A stretch of DNA of 64,000 nucleotides from Bacteroidota bacterium (GCA_023394415.1 JAEXAR010000035.1:1-64000), one strand, 5' to 3'; shown: positions 31,578 through 40,802, counted from the stretch's first letter. The notes: generated by a model from the sequence alone, not told the origin. Translations and numbers: made by a program.

Positions 31578-31619
31578 AGTTTAGGTTTAAGGTTTTAGGT
31601 TTAAGGTTTAAGGTTTAAA
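31578..31619. repeat. Heptad array GTTTAAG
   Basis: Six 7-base units in register: AGTTTAG, GTTTAAG, GTTTTAG, GTTTAAG, GTTTAAG, GTTTAAA. It lies immediately upstream of the DECR-like gene's start codon. Confidence 0.85.
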
Positions 31620-31720
31620 GTTACGGATTTTGGAGTAAGATGTGCAGATTTTTTGGTATTTGGTGAATAAGGTTAATAGTTTTCAAGAATGATTACTATG
31701 ATCAATCACGGAAATAAAGA

Positions 31721-31748
31721 GGCTGCCTTAAAAAGACAGCCACTTTTA
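31721..31748 (-). terminator. Terminator downstream of the M16 protease gene
   Basis: GGCTGCCTT (31721-31729) pairs with AAGACAGCC (31733-31741) with one mismatch. On the minus strand the hairpin is followed by T-rich sequence (TCTTTATTTC). It is ~58 bases after the M16 stop. Confidence 0.7.
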
Positions 31749-31755
31749 TTTATTT

Positions 31756-31788
31756 AACCTTGTCAAGGTTCGGAACCTTGACAAGGTT
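31756..31788. repeat. Perfect 33-base palindrome built of AACCTTGTCAAGGTT
   Basis: AACCTTGTCAAGGTTC, one G, then GAACCTTGACAAGGTT: 16-base arms that are exact reverse complements. Each arm is itself nearly palindromic (AACCTTG-N-CAAGGTT), so the DNA can also form two small hairpins. Located 10 bases after the M16 stop on the minus strand. Confidence 0.9.
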
Positions 31789-31798
31789 TTATAGAAGA

Positions 31799-34723
31799 TT
31801 AGTAACCGAAAAGTTCTTCTAAAGAAATTTTCTTCACTTCACCAATTTTTTTCAAATCGTCCATATTCACTTTTTTCTCAGAAGCAACCAATGCGTAAGT
31901 GTATGGTTTGCCGGAGAAATTGGTCGCGTGGAAGTTCTTCACATCTGCCATTGTAATTTTGTCTACATTAGCATAGGTTTGCTTACGGATGTCATCTTTC
32001 AGACCGAGTTGTTTTGCTGCAAGATAACGGAAAATAATGTCATCCTGTGTGATACGCTCGGTTTGAATATCTTTTTTAACCTGTGTTTTAGCCAAATTAA
32101 GATTTTCAGGAAGTTCCGGCATTTTAGTAAGCAATTCATTCATCGCACCCACTGCATCATTGAATTTATCAGCTTGGGAACCTACATAACTCATCATATA
32201 ATATTGATCATCCTTTTTCTGTGGCTGAACAAAATATCCGTAAGTACTGTAAGCCAACGCTTTACTTTCACGAATGGTTTGGAAAACGATGGAACCCATA
32301 CCTCCTCCAAAATAGTTGTTAAAAACGTTTACCATCGTAGTTTTAGCAGGGTCATATGCATCTGTATTACGAATCCAACGGGTTTCTGCCTGTACCATAT
32401 CATAATCGGTAAACAATACCTGATTTTGAGTTTGCTTTTGTTGGTTAAACCTTTTCAAAGGGGCTGCAACTGCGAAGTTTGCAGGAACCTTATGAAGTGT
32501 TGTCAGTTTTGCCGTAAGGTTCTTAAGAGATTCCGGTCCGTAGTAAATTACAGTTTGCTCGTAATTATTAAGATTTTTTATTCTGTCCACCAACTCTTGT
32601 GCAGTAATAGCATTGATCTCTGCATCTGAAAGCGTATTATTGAATTTATTTTTCGGACCATAAAGTGCATAATTGGTTAATCCGTTCAAGATAGCACCTT
32701 TGTTGGCTTTAGCATCTTTTCTAGATTTTGCTAACCTTGCTTTTAGAGCTTTCAGGGCGTCTTCGTTAGGTTTTGCATTTAATACTAAATCTTCATAAAG
32801 TTTTACAGCCTGATCAAAATTTTCCTGAAGACCTTCAATCGTTACCGTGGTATATTCCTCCCCTGTAGAAACATTGAAACTGGAAGCAATTTTATAAAAC
32901 TCTTTAGAAATGTCTTCCGCAGATTTTTTGTCAGTTCCAAGGAATTGAATGTATTGTGCTGCCAATGGTTGTTTCAAATCATTCAGAGAACCAATTTTGT
33001 AACGATATCTCAATCTGTAAAGTTGATTTTCGGTATTTGGAACATAAAGAACTTCAGCTTTTCCGAGTTTAGATTTCTGAATGTCTTTATCGAAATTAAG
33101 AAATACCGGCTGCGAAGGTTTATTCGGCATATCGTTTACATTTTTCACAAATGCCGACTGCTTATCTGCATTGGTTTCTACTGGCGTAATGGCTGGTTTC
33201 TCAATTTTCTGTGGGTTTTTATTTTCGCCTTTTCTCTTAAGTACAGCAACATAATTGTTAGCAAAATACTTGTTGGCAAATGCTACCACATCTTCTTTTT
33301 TTACTTTTGAAATATTACTTAAATAAGCAACCTGATCTTTCCAATCGAGCTCTGCATTGAATGCGCTTTGGAGTTGTGAAGCACGATCGCTGTATTTTTC
33401 TGTTTCCTGAATTTTTTGCTTTTTGATGTTGTTGACAATTGAAGGCAACAAATTAGCATCAAAATTTCCTTTTTTTAGATTTTCAATTTCATTTAAAACT
33501 AAAGCCTGAACCTCTTCTAAAGATTGTCCGTTGGTTGGTGCAGCATTAAGCCAAAGCACACCGTGATCTTGCAAAGTGTATGTAAACGCACTTGCTCTTA
33601 AAAGTTTTTGCTTTTTAACAAGGTTAAGGTCAAGAAGTCCGGCTTTTCCGTTGGTTAAAATCGAACCTACCAAATCTGCCAACAAAACATCTTTATCCTT
33701 ATTCCCAGGTAATCTAAAACCAATTGCTACGCTTTCTGCATCGGGACCTACAATTTCTTTTACCACAGGTGCATTAAAAGGAACTTCCGGTTGGAAAGTA
33801 TATTTCGGAACCGGTTTGCTCTGCATATAAGAAAATGCTTTGTCGATTTTCACAATGGCTTCATCCGGATTGAAATCTCCCGACATAATAACGCCCATAT
33901 TATTAGGAACGTAGTAATTGTTGAAATACTTACGAATTTCTACTAAAGATGGGTTTTTAAGATGTTCTACTGTTCCAATCGTAGTCTGTTTTCCATAATT
34001 GTGGTTTTGGAAAAGTGTAGAAAATAAAGTTTCAAAAACTTTGCTGCCGTCAGAATCTAAACTTCGGTTTTTTTCTTCGTAAACTGCCTCCAGTTCTGTA
34101 TGGAAAATTCTTAAAATCGGATTTCTGAAACGTTCAGATTGTACTGCAAGGTATTTATCCAATGCACTTGCAGGAACATCATCTGTATAAACTGTTTCCT
34201 CAAAACTCGTCCACGCATTAGTTCCTTGCGCTCCCATTGCTGACATCATTTTGTCATATTCATTCGCAATCGCATACTTGGAAGCAACGCCGGAAATAGA
34301 ATCGATTTTTTTATAGATACTTTTTCTTTGAACCTCATCTTTCGATTTGTTGTATTGCTCGTACAATGCATCAATTTTATCAAGTTCCACTTTTTCTTTT
34401 GCCCAATCTAAAGAACCATATTTATCCGTTCCTTTGAAAAGCATATGCTCTAAATAATGTGCAAGACCTGTATTGGTTGCAGGATCCGTTTTGCTTCCTG
34501 CTTTTGTTGCAACATAAGCTTGAATTCTCGGGTCTTTTTTAGTTGGACTTAAAATAACTGTGAGCCCATTTTTAAGCGTGTAAAAACGTGCCTGTGTTGG
34601 ATCGTTGGTTACGTACTTATAAGTGTAACCGCCACTTTTTGCTTCTTTCCACTGGTAATCCTGAGCCTGTGCTGAGAACATAACCGCAGCAGAAAAAAGC
34701 ATTAACATCTTTTTTCTGAACAT
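31799..34723 (-). CDS. M16 family zinc metalloprotease (pitrilysin/insulinase-like)
   Basis: 974 aa, two M16 units in one chain. Signal peptide to about residue 20 (SAQAQ). The zinc site is HYLEH at residues 89-93 with the downstream Glu in ELEAVYEEKNR. The second unit (about residue 540 onwards) lacks this motif, as in other two-domain M16 enzymes, and probably forms the closing half of the chamber. A periplasmic or surface peptidase that digests oligopeptides. Preceded by its own short leader and followed by a terminator and a perfect palindrome. Confidence 0.95.
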   Translation of the reverse strand: MFRKKMLMLFSAAVMFSAQAQDYQWKEAKSGGYTYKYVTNDPTQARFYTLKNGLTVILSPTKKDPRIQAYVATKAGSKTDPATNTGLAHYLEHMLFKGTDKYGSLDWAKEKVELDKIDALYEQYNKSKDEVQRKSIYKKIDSISGVASKYAIANEYDKMMSAMGAQGTNAWTSFEETVYTDDVPASALDKYLAVQSERFRNPILRIFHTELEAVYEEKNRSLDSDGSKVFETLFSTLFQNHNYGKQTTIGTVEHLKNPSLVEIRKYFNNYYVPNNMGVIMSGDFNPDEAIVKIDKAFSYMQSKPVPKYTFQPEVPFNAPVVKEIVGPDAESVAIGFRLPGNKDKDVLLADLVGSILTNGKAGLLDLNLVKKQKLLRASAFTYTLQDHGVLWLNAAPTNGQSLEEVQALVLNEIENLKKGNFDANLLPSIVNNIKKQKIQETEKYSDRASQLQSAFNAELDWKDQVAYLSNISKVKKEDVVAFANKYFANNYVAVLKRKGENKNPQKIEKPAITPVETNADKQSAFVKNVNDMPNKPSQPVFLNFDKDIQKSKLGKAEVLYVPNTENQLYRLRYRYKIGSLNDLKQPLAAQYIQFLGTDKKSAEDISKEFYKIASSFNVSTGEEYTTVTIEGLQENFDQAVKLYEDLVLNAKPNEDALKALKARLAKSRKDAKANKGAILNGLTNYALYGPKNKFNNTLSDAEINAITAQELVDRIKNLNNYEQTVIYYGPESLKNLTAKLTTLHKVPANFAVAAPLKRFNQQKQTQNQVLFTDYDMVQAETRWIRNTDAYDPAKTTMVNVFNNYFGGGMGSIVFQTIRESKALAYSTYGYFVQPQKKDDQYYMMSYVGSQADKFNDAVGAMNELLTKMPELPENLNLAKTQVKKDIQTERITQDDIIFRYLAAKQLGLKDDIRKQTYANVDKITMADVKNFHATNFSGKPYTYALVASEKKVNMDDLKKIGEVKKISLEELFGY

Positions 34724-34794
34724 AATAATGATTGATTTTAATTAATAAGACGCAAAATTTCCTAAAATGTTTCAAAAGATTTTAAGAAAAACCA

Positions 34795-35424
34795 TTAATT
34801 ATAAATTTCCCTTGATTTATTTTCATTTAAAATTCCTTTTACCAAGAGAAACTGTGCCAAAACATAAGTTATCATCACCAACAAACTCAGGATTTTTGTT
34901 TCATTAATAAAAAGATTAACCGCAAGTAAACTGTCTGAGATGACGAATAGAAGTGCTCCGAAAATCAAATATTTATTTTGAGTTTTTACCGAAAAATAAA
35001 GCATCGTTGTAATGACAATGCCGTAAATAATAACCGGAATTTTCATTTCATTAAGATGAGGAAAGAGAATGTAAAGCAATCCAATCAAATAAATGAATAG
35101 AACGAATATTAACAAAACGGAAGGTTTTTTTCTTGAAAGTTTTGAAAAACAAATAATATAAAGAACGTGTGCCAACAGAAAACTTCCTAAACCAGGCAAA
35201 AATCCCCAATTGAAAAGCAAAAATAAATCGCCTAAAAAACTGAAAACTAATCCCGAAACGAAAATTTTATTTATAAATTTTGATTCAGAAAAATAGATTA
35301 ACATCAAAAGTGGAATTAAAATGGTTTTAGTGAAAAAACGCTGTTCCGTCTCTTCTTGCCATACGAAAAATAAATCTGCAATGAATGCAATAATTAATGC
35401 AACGTAAAAAAATTTAATTTTCAA
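34795..35424 (-). CDS. Lysoplasmalogenase (YhhN/TMEM86 family)
   Basis: 209 aa, about eight hydrophobic segments with very short loops. The family's conserved acidic and His positions are visible: SFLGDLFLLF, LLAHVLYIICF and ISDSLLAVN. Members hydrolyse the vinyl-ether bond of lysoplasmalogens or are uncharacterised membrane hydrolases. It lies nine bases downstream of the dihydroorotase gene on the minus strand, so co-transcription is likely although the functions do not match. Confidence 0.85.
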   Translation of the reverse strand: MKIKFFYVALIIAFIADLFFVWQEETEQRFFTKTILIPLLMLIYFSESKFINKIFVSGLVFSFLGDLFLLFNWGFLPGLGSFLLAHVLYIICFSKLSRKKPSVLLIFVLFIYLIGLLYILFPHLNEMKIPVIIYGIVITTMLYFSVKTQNKYLIFGALLFVISDSLLAVNLFINETKILSLLVMITYVLAQFLLVKGILNENKSREIYN

Positions 35425-35433
35425 AATTTAAAA

Positions 35434-36768
35434 TTATCGGTTAAATAAAAGTCTTTCGCCGTGTTTTTCTTCATTGATGATTCCGTTTTCCATTGCCGGA
35501 AATCCATTAACAAAAGTATGCGTGATCTTACTATGGAATTCGGTGTTTTCTAACGGTGACCAACCACATTTATACAAAATATTATCTTTTGAAACCATGT
35601 ATTTTTCATTTAAATCTACCAAAATTAAATCGGCTTTATAACCTTCACGAATGAATCCTCTTTTATCAATCTCAAATAAAATCGCGGGATTGTGACACAT
35701 TTTTTCAACGATTTTTTCTAGAGAAATCTTTCCTTTTTTGAAGTATTCGAGCATTACATTTAAGGAATGCTGAACTAAAGGTGCTCCCGAGGGACATTTG
35801 GTGTAAGGATTTTGTTTTTCATCAAAAGTATGTGGTGCGTGGTCTGTTGCAATCACATCAATTCGGTCATCCAAAAGTGCTTCCCAAAGTCCGTTTTTGT
35901 CTTTTTCAGTTTTTACCGCAGGATTCCACTTAATTAAAGAACCTTTGGTTTCATAATCATCATTGGTAAAATGAAGATGATGAACGCAAACTTCCGCTGT
36001 AATTTTTTTGTCTTTTAAAGCAATATCATTTCGGAAAAGTTCCATTTCCTTCGCCGTAGAAAGATGATAAATATGTAATCTTGCACCCGTTTTCTTAGCA
36101 AGCTCCACAGCTTTTGATGAGGAAAGATAACAAGCTTCTTCGCTTCTGATGAGGTGATGAAATTTCACGGGAATATCTTCTCCACATTCATCTAAATATT
36201 TTTGGGTGTTGGCTTTTATCGTCGTTTCATCTTCGCAATGTACACAGATCGGCATTTTCACTTTGCTGAAAATTTCCTCTAAAATTTCAGGATTATCAAC
36301 GAGCATATTTCCTGTGGAAGAACCCAAAAATAATTTAATTGCCGCTACATTTTTAGGATTGGTTTTTAAAATTTCTTCCAAATTATCGTTGGTTCCACCC
36401 ATTGAAAATGAATAATTCGCAAACGATTTCTCTGCTCCAATTTGATATTTTTCTTCTAAAAGTTCCTGTGTTACAGCATTTGGAACCGTGTTCGGTTGCT
36501 CAATAAAACTGGTAACTCCGCCTGCAATTGCAGCGCGACTTTCACTTTCAATATCGCCTTTGTGAGTTAATCCCGGCTCGCGAAAATGAACTTGGTCATC
36601 AATAATTCCGGGAAAAAGAAGTTTTCCGAAAGCATCGATTATTTTATCAGCAACTTCTTCTGGAATATTTTTTTCAATTTTTGAAATCAAATCGTTTTCA
36701 ATAAGCAAATCACTTTCAAAAATTTGATTTTCGTTGACAATTTTGGCGTTTCTGATGAGGGTTTTCAT
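35434..36768 (-). CDS. Dihydroorotase (AllB/PyrC amidohydrolase family)
   Basis: 444 aa. The amidohydrolase entry motif is DDQVHFREPG (residues 57-66): the usual first metal-binding His of H-x-H is Gln59, while His61 remains. AIKLFLGSSTG supplies the likely carboxylated Lys; CVHCEDE, HIYHLSTAKE and ATDHAPH hold later metal ligands and the catalytic Asp. It cyclises carbamoyl-aspartate in pyrimidine synthesis. I recall the DDQVH variant in other Bacteroidetes, so it is probably active. Upstream of the lysoplasmalogenase gene; no other pyrimidine gene nearby. Confidence 0.87.
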   Translation of the reverse strand: MKTLIRNAKIVNENQIFESDLLIENDLISKIEKNIPEEVADKIIDAFGKLLFPGIIDDQVHFREPGLTHKGDIESESRAAIAGGVTSFIEQPNTVPNAVTQELLEEKYQIGAEKSFANYSFSMGGTNDNLEEILKTNPKNVAAIKLFLGSSTGNMLVDNPEILEEIFSKVKMPICVHCEDETTIKANTQKYLDECGEDIPVKFHHLIRSEEACYLSSSKAVELAKKTGARLHIYHLSTAKEMELFRNDIALKDKKITAEVCVHHLHFTNDDYETKGSLIKWNPAVKTEKDKNGLWEALLDDRIDVIATDHAPHTFDEKQNPYTKCPSGAPLVQHSLNVMLEYFKKGKISLEKIVEKMCHNPAILFEIDKRGFIREGYKADLILVDLNEKYMVSKDNILYKCGWSPLENTEFHSKITHTFVNGFPAMENGIINEEKHGERLLFNR

Positions 36769-36775
36769 TTTTATT

Positions 36776-36946
36776 TTAGATATCCGATTTCAGACAACAG
36801 ATACCAGATTTTGTTCTGTTGCATATTCAAGTTTTACAAATTTACTTTAAGTTTAGACTAAAGACAAATGATTTTAATCTTTATTAAAAATTAAAACACA
36901 CAATTAAGAAAAATCTGAAATCTGAAATCTCATATCTGACATCTAA
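36776..36946. repeat. Heptad inverted repeat (CTGAAAT type)
   Basis: Right arm in 7-base register at 36915-36949: CTGAAAT twice, CTCATAT, CTGACAT, CTAATTT. The left arm at 36776-36812 is its imperfect reverse complement, also in heptads (AGATATC, CGATTTC, AGACAAC, AGATACC, AGATTTT). Spacer ~97 bases. It fills most of the divergent gap between dihydroorotase and flippase genes. Confidence 0.8.
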
Positions 36947-36951
36947 TTTTT

Positions 36952-36959
36952 TACCTTTG
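36952..36959 (+). promoter_or_regulatory. Bacteroidetes -7 box for the flippase gene (TACCTTTG)
   Basis: Exact TAnnTTTG match 17 bases before the TTG start codon at 36977. A start site near 36965 would leave a leader of only about a dozen bases. It immediately follows the heptad array. Confidence 0.55.
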
Positions 36960-36976
36960 CAGCAAAATTTTCAGCA

Positions 36977-38428
36977 TTGTATAAAAAACTTTTCGGACAA
37001 ACAGCAGTTTACGGTCTTAGTTCAGTTTTGGTAAGAATTTTTCCGTTTCTTATTGCACCGATTGTGACCAAAGCGTTTGGTCCTGCTGCATCTTCACCTT
37101 TTGTAGATTGGTATTCTATTGCAGGTGTTATCACGGTTTTGTTGACGCATGGTATGGAAACTTCGTTTTTCCGTTTTGCACAAGAAGAACATATTTCAAA
37201 AAAAACACTGGTTTCTACAACGGCGTTAAGTATTCTTTCGGCGGGATTTATTTATCTGATTTTAGGATATGTTTTTCGTTATCAGTTAGCAGCGGCTTTT
37301 GAAACACCGGATCAAGTTAACTTTTTAATTATTTTTCTTTTTATCATTTCTATTGATGCATTTTCAACCATTCCTTCTGCGGTTTTACGATTAGAAGGAA
37401 AACCAGTTCTGTATATGCTTTCAAAGGTTATTGGTTCTTTGGTTTATTTCGGTTTGGTTGTGTTTTTCATTAAATATTTAAAAAACACACCCGAAGGATT
37501 TTTGGGATTAAAGTACAATCCTGAAATCGGTGTTGGTTATGTTTTCATAGCGAATTTGGTACAGAGTATCGTTACTTTGGTGATTGTTGGAAGAGAATTC
37601 GTAAATTTTAGTTTCAAAAGTTTTGATTTTAAACTTTGGAAACGCATTATGAATTATTCTTGGCCTGTTATGATTGCCGGACTTGCCGGAGTTGTTAACC
37701 AAACACTTGACCGACAGTTTCTGAAATATCTGCTACCGGAAGAAGAAGCCCGTCATCAAATCGGTGTTTATGGTGCAGTTTATAAAATTGCGACGTTTAT
37801 CACAGTTTTTCGTCAGGCGTATCAGTTGGGAATTGAACCTTACTTTTTTTCAAGTTTTAAAAATAAAGACAATCACAAAACGTATACAGTTTTAATGGAT
37901 GTTTTCGTGATTTGTAATTGTTTCATTTTTATGTTTTTAATGGTCAATCTGCAATGGATTTCGGAAAAATATCTTCGTAATCCACTTTATTACGAAGGCA
38001 TTGAAATTATTCCGTGGGTAATGCTGGGAGCGCTTTTCTTGGGAATTTATTTAAATCTTTCTATTTGGTACAAACTTTCCGACCAAACCCGGGTTGGACT
38101 TTATATTTCATTAATTGGTGCAGGAATTACGATATTAATTAATTTCCTTTTCATACCTCAATTTGGTTATTGGGCAAGTGCAATTGCAGCATTGGTAACC
38201 TTCACAAGTATGATGGTGATTTCTTACGTTTGGGGAAAAATAAAATATCCGATACCTTATAATACTCGGAAAATTTTGATGTATTTAGCAGTTACAGTGT
38301 CATTTTCTATGATTTCTTTTTACGTCTTCAGAACAAATTATCTTGTGGGAAATTTATTTTTGCTGATATTTGCCGGAATCGTTTTTTATAATGAAAAAGC
38401 CATCATCAATAAAATTTTGAAAAGATAG
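36977..38428 (+). CDS. Polysaccharide flippase (MATE/Wzx-like)
   Basis: 483 aa starting with TTG at 36977; the next residues YKKLFGQTAVYGLSSVLVRIFPF form the typical first helix, and no ATG upstream is in frame. About 14 hydrophobic segments, with FDRQFLKYLLPEEEA-type loop near residue 245. These proteins move lipid-linked sugars across the inner membrane. Its stop is two bases before the dut start, so flippase-dut-nucleotidyltransferase is one operon, mixing envelope sugar genes with nucleotide metabolism. Confidence 0.88.
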   Translation: MYKKLFGQTAVYGLSSVLVRIFPFLIAPIVTKAFGPAASSPFVDWYSIAGVITVLLTHGMETSFFRFAQEEHISKKTLVSTTALSILSAGFIYLILGYVFRYQLAAAFETPDQVNFLIIFLFIISIDAFSTIPSAVLRLEGKPVLYMLSKVIGSLVYFGLVVFFIKYLKNTPEGFLGLKYNPEIGVGYVFIANLVQSIVTLVIVGREFVNFSFKSFDFKLWKRIMNYSWPVMIAGLAGVVNQTLDRQFLKYLLPEEEARHQIGVYGAVYKIATFITVFRQAYQLGIEPYFFSSFKNKDNHKTYTVLMDVFVICNCFIFMFLMVNLQWISEKYLRNPLYYEGIEIIPWVMLGALFLGIYLNLSIWYKLSDQTRVGLYISLIGAGITILINFLFIPQFGYWASAIAALVTFTSMMVISYVWGKIKYPIPYNTRKILMYLAVTVSFSMISFYVFRTNYLVGNLFLLIFAGIVFYNEKAIINKILKR

Positions 38429-38430
38429 AA

Positions 38431-38862
38431 ATGAAAGTAAAAATCATCAATAAATCTAAACACGAACTCCCAAAATACCAAACGCAATGTGCCGCAGGAA
38501 TGGATTTGTATGCAAATCTTGAAGATTCTGTTTCACTACAGCCTTTGCAAAGAAAATTGGTTCCAACAGGGCTTTACATTGAACTTCCGGAAGGTTACGA
38601 AGCGCAAATTCGTCCAAGAAGTGGACTTGCATTAAAAAACGGAATCACAGTATTAAACACTCCCGGTACAATTGATGCGGATTACAGAGGTGAAATCGGT
38701 GTAATTTTAGTAAATTTGTCAGACAGTGAATTCATAGTGAATGATGGTGACAGAATTGCACAGATGGTATTTGCAAAACATGAATGTGCTGTATGGGAAG
38801 AAGTGTTTGAACTTGGCAGCACTGATCGTGGCGAAGGTGGATTCGGCAGCACATCCCATTAA
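38431..38862 (+). CDS. dut: dUTP diphosphatase
   Basis: 143 aa trimeric dUTPase. The five conserved motifs are visible: AAGMDLYA (I), PRSGLALKNG (II), GTIDADYRGEIG (III, with catalytic Asp), RIAQMVF (IV) and RGEGGFGSTS at the end (V). It removes dUTP and supplies dUMP for thymidylate synthesis. Packed two bases after the flippase gene and 38 bases before the nucleotidyltransferase gene. Confidence 0.97.
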   Translation: MKVKIINKSKHELPKYQTQCAAGMDLYANLEDSVSLQPLQRKLVPTGLYIELPEGYEAQIRPRSGLALKNGITVLNTPGTIDADYRGEIGVILVNLSDSEFIVNDGDRIAQMVFAKHECAVWEEVFELGSTDRGEGGFGSTSH

Positions 38863-38900
38863 TATTTGAAAACATTAATGCTTAAAAGCACAAAAAAATT

Positions 38901-39917
38901 ATGAAAATAATCGTTCCAATGGCAGGAAGAGGTTCAAGATTAAGGCCTCATACTTTAACTGTTCCTAAACCATTAATCCCAATTGCAGGAAAACCAATTG
39001 TACAAAGACTTGTAGAAGACATTGCAAAAGTTGCAGGTGAAAACATTGATGAGATCGCTTTTATCATAGGTGATTTCGGTCCTGAAGTAGAAGAATCTCT
39101 GCTTCAAATTGCAGCCAAACTTGGCGCTAAAGGAAGCATCTATACACAAGATGAACCTCTGGGAACAGCTCACGCTATAAAATGTGCAGAAAATTCAATG
39201 CAAGGTGACGTTGTTGTTGCTTTTGCCGATACTTTATTCCGCGCCGATTTCAATTTAGATAAAAATTCTGATGGCGTCATTTGGGTGAAAAAAGTAGAAG
39301 ACCCTTCTGCTTTTGGTGTGGTAAAGTTAGATGATTATGGTTTTATAACAGACTTTGTAGAAAAACCAAAAACTTTCGTTTCGGATTTAGCCATTATTGG
39401 AATTTATTATTTCAAATCTGCCGAAAAATTGATGGATGAAATCAATTACATTATGTCGAATGATATCAAAGTTGGTGGTGAATATCAATTAACTACTGCT
39501 TTAGAAAATCTTCGTCAAAAAGGGGCGAAATTCTCTCTCGGAAAAGTTGATGATTGGATGGATTGTGGTAACAAAAACGCAACTGTAGAAACCAACGGCA
39601 AAATTTTGGGCTATGAAAAAGAAGAATTTTCCAAATTTCCGGCTTCTGCAAAAATTGAAACGTCATTAATTATTCAACCTTGTTTCATTGGTGAAAATGT
39701 GGAGATTACAAATTCTAAAATCGGACCTTTTGTATCACTTGGAAACGGCACAAAAATCGTAAATTCTAACATTGATAATTCACTAATTCAGGAAAACACC
39801 CTTATCAATCACGGAAACCTCAGTAATTCGATGATTGGAAACAACGCACAATATTTTGGAGTTTCGCGTGAGATTTCTTTGGGAGATTATTCAGTGCTAG
39901 ACTTTTTATCAAAATAA
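38901..39917 (+). CDS. Sugar-phosphate nucleotidyltransferase with left-handed helix domain
   Basis: 338 aa. The N-terminal nucleotidyltransferase domain starts KIIVPMAGRGSRLRPHTLTV with PKPLIPIAGKP (GxGxRLxP...PKP motif) and GTAHAIK; residues ~240-338 are hexapeptide-like repeats (LIIQPCFIGENVEITNSKIG) forming a left-handed beta-helix. Resembles glucose-1-phosphate thymidylyl- or mannose-1-phosphate guanylyltransferases. The exact sugar is not readable. It would supply NDP-sugars to the envelope polysaccharide exported by the flippase encoded upstream. A strong hairpin follows. Confidence 0.88.
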   Translation: MKIIVPMAGRGSRLRPHTLTVPKPLIPIAGKPIVQRLVEDIAKVAGENIDEIAFIIGDFGPEVEESLLQIAAKLGAKGSIYTQDEPLGTAHAIKCAENSMQGDVVVAFADTLFRADFNLDKNSDGVIWVKKVEDPSAFGVVKLDDYGFITDFVEKPKTFVSDLAIIGIYYFKSAEKLMDEINYIMSNDIKVGGEYQLTTALENLRQKGAKFSLGKVDDWMDCGNKNATVETNGKILGYEKEEFSKFPASAKIETSLIIQPCFIGENVEITNSKIGPFVSLGNGTKIVNSNIDNSLIQENTLINHGNLSNSMIGNNAQYFGVSREISLGDYSVLDFLSK

Positions 39918-39941
39918 TTGAAATCACCATTTAGTGATGAT

Positions 39942-39975
39942 CAAAACACACAAAGCAATTTGTGTGTTTTGGCTT
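39942..39975 (+). terminator. Terminator after the nucleotidyltransferase gene
   Basis: CAAAACACACAAA (39942-39954) and TTTGTGTGTTTTG (39959-39971) form a perfect 13-bp stem closed by a GCAA tetraloop. The following T tract is short, so termination efficiency is uncertain. Confidence 0.7.
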
Positions 39976-40010
39976 TAATATTGTAAGTTTTTACAATAAA
40001 ATTTAAAGAA

Positions 40011-40802
40011 ATGAAAAAATATATTTTCGTAGCCTTTGCATCCATAATGCTTTGGTCGTGCAAAACCCAAACTGTTACAGAACAAAAACCAGTTGATGTA
40101 AAAGCGCCTGTATCCAATAAAGCATTTATCAATACTGTTACCAAAAAATCTGAATTCAGTCAGGTAAAAATTAACAGCAGAATTGATGCGCAAACAGGAA
40201 ATAATATTCCAACCATTGATGCTACCATTTATATTGAAAACGGACAAAAAGTTTGGATGAACATGTCTGTCCTTATTAATATCGCCAGAGGTATAGCAAC
40301 ACCAGAAGGAATTAAGGCTTACGAAAAGTGGAATAAGAACTATATAGAATCTGATTTTTCTTATTTGAATAATCTACTGAATGTCAATTTTATCAATTAT
40401 AGTGCTTTGCAAAATTTATTGGTAGGAAAAACATTTGTACCTGTAAATTCACAAGATTTTGTTTTAACAAAAAACATCCAAGGTTATTCGTTGAATTCTA
40501 CTAAAAATCAAAAGGTTACATCCAACAGAAAGACAACGGAATATAAAATTAGTTTGGATTACAGTTCCGTTTTTGATTTAAATAAAGTAATATTGCAGGA
40601 AATTAACAGCAACAACAGCCTTGAAGTAAACTATTCTAACTGGGAAACATTCGGTACAGAACGCTTCCCGAAAAATGTTAAAATAATTATAAAAGGCGAA
40701 AAAAACGGTCAGGTTCTTATTGAAAACACGAAATTTGACTTTTCAAAAATGCAGACACCATATTCTGTACCAACCGGTTACACTAAAGTGAATATTAGAT
40801 GA
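40011..40802 (+). CDS. DUF4292 lipoprotein
   Basis: 263 aa. Lipobox LWSC with Cys16. Matches the DUF4292 pattern, in fold similar to LolA/LolB carriers: residues ~45-255 are beta-rich, with QVKINSRIDAQTGNNIPT and WMNMSVLINIARG. Probably an outer-envelope lipoprotein helping in lipid or lipoprotein handling; unproven. It overlaps the EnvC-like gene's start as ATGA (40799-40802), so the two are translationally coupled. Confidence 0.82.
   Translation: MKKYIFVAFASIMLWSCKTQTVTEQKPVDVKAPVSNKAFINTVTKKSEFSQVKINSRIDAQTGNNIPTIDATIYIENGQKVWMNMSVLINIARGIATPEGIKAYEKWNKNYIESDFSYLNNLLNVNFINYSALQNLLVGKTFVPVNSQDFVLTKNIQGYSLNSTKNQKVTSNRKTTEYKISLDYSSVFDLNKVILQEINSNNSLEVNYSNWETFGTERFPKNVKIIIKGEKNGQVLIENTKFDFSKMQTPYSVPTGYTKVNIR

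Noticed and set aside
31928..32629. 233-codon ORF antisense to the M16 protease gene
   Set aside because: Lies wholly within a clear 974-aa gene and has unlikely composition (rich in Cys, Ile, Phe).
6972..36949. CRISPR array interpretation of the junction repeats
   Set aside because: Units are 7-16 bases, directly adjacent without unique spacers, and no cas gene is in the window.
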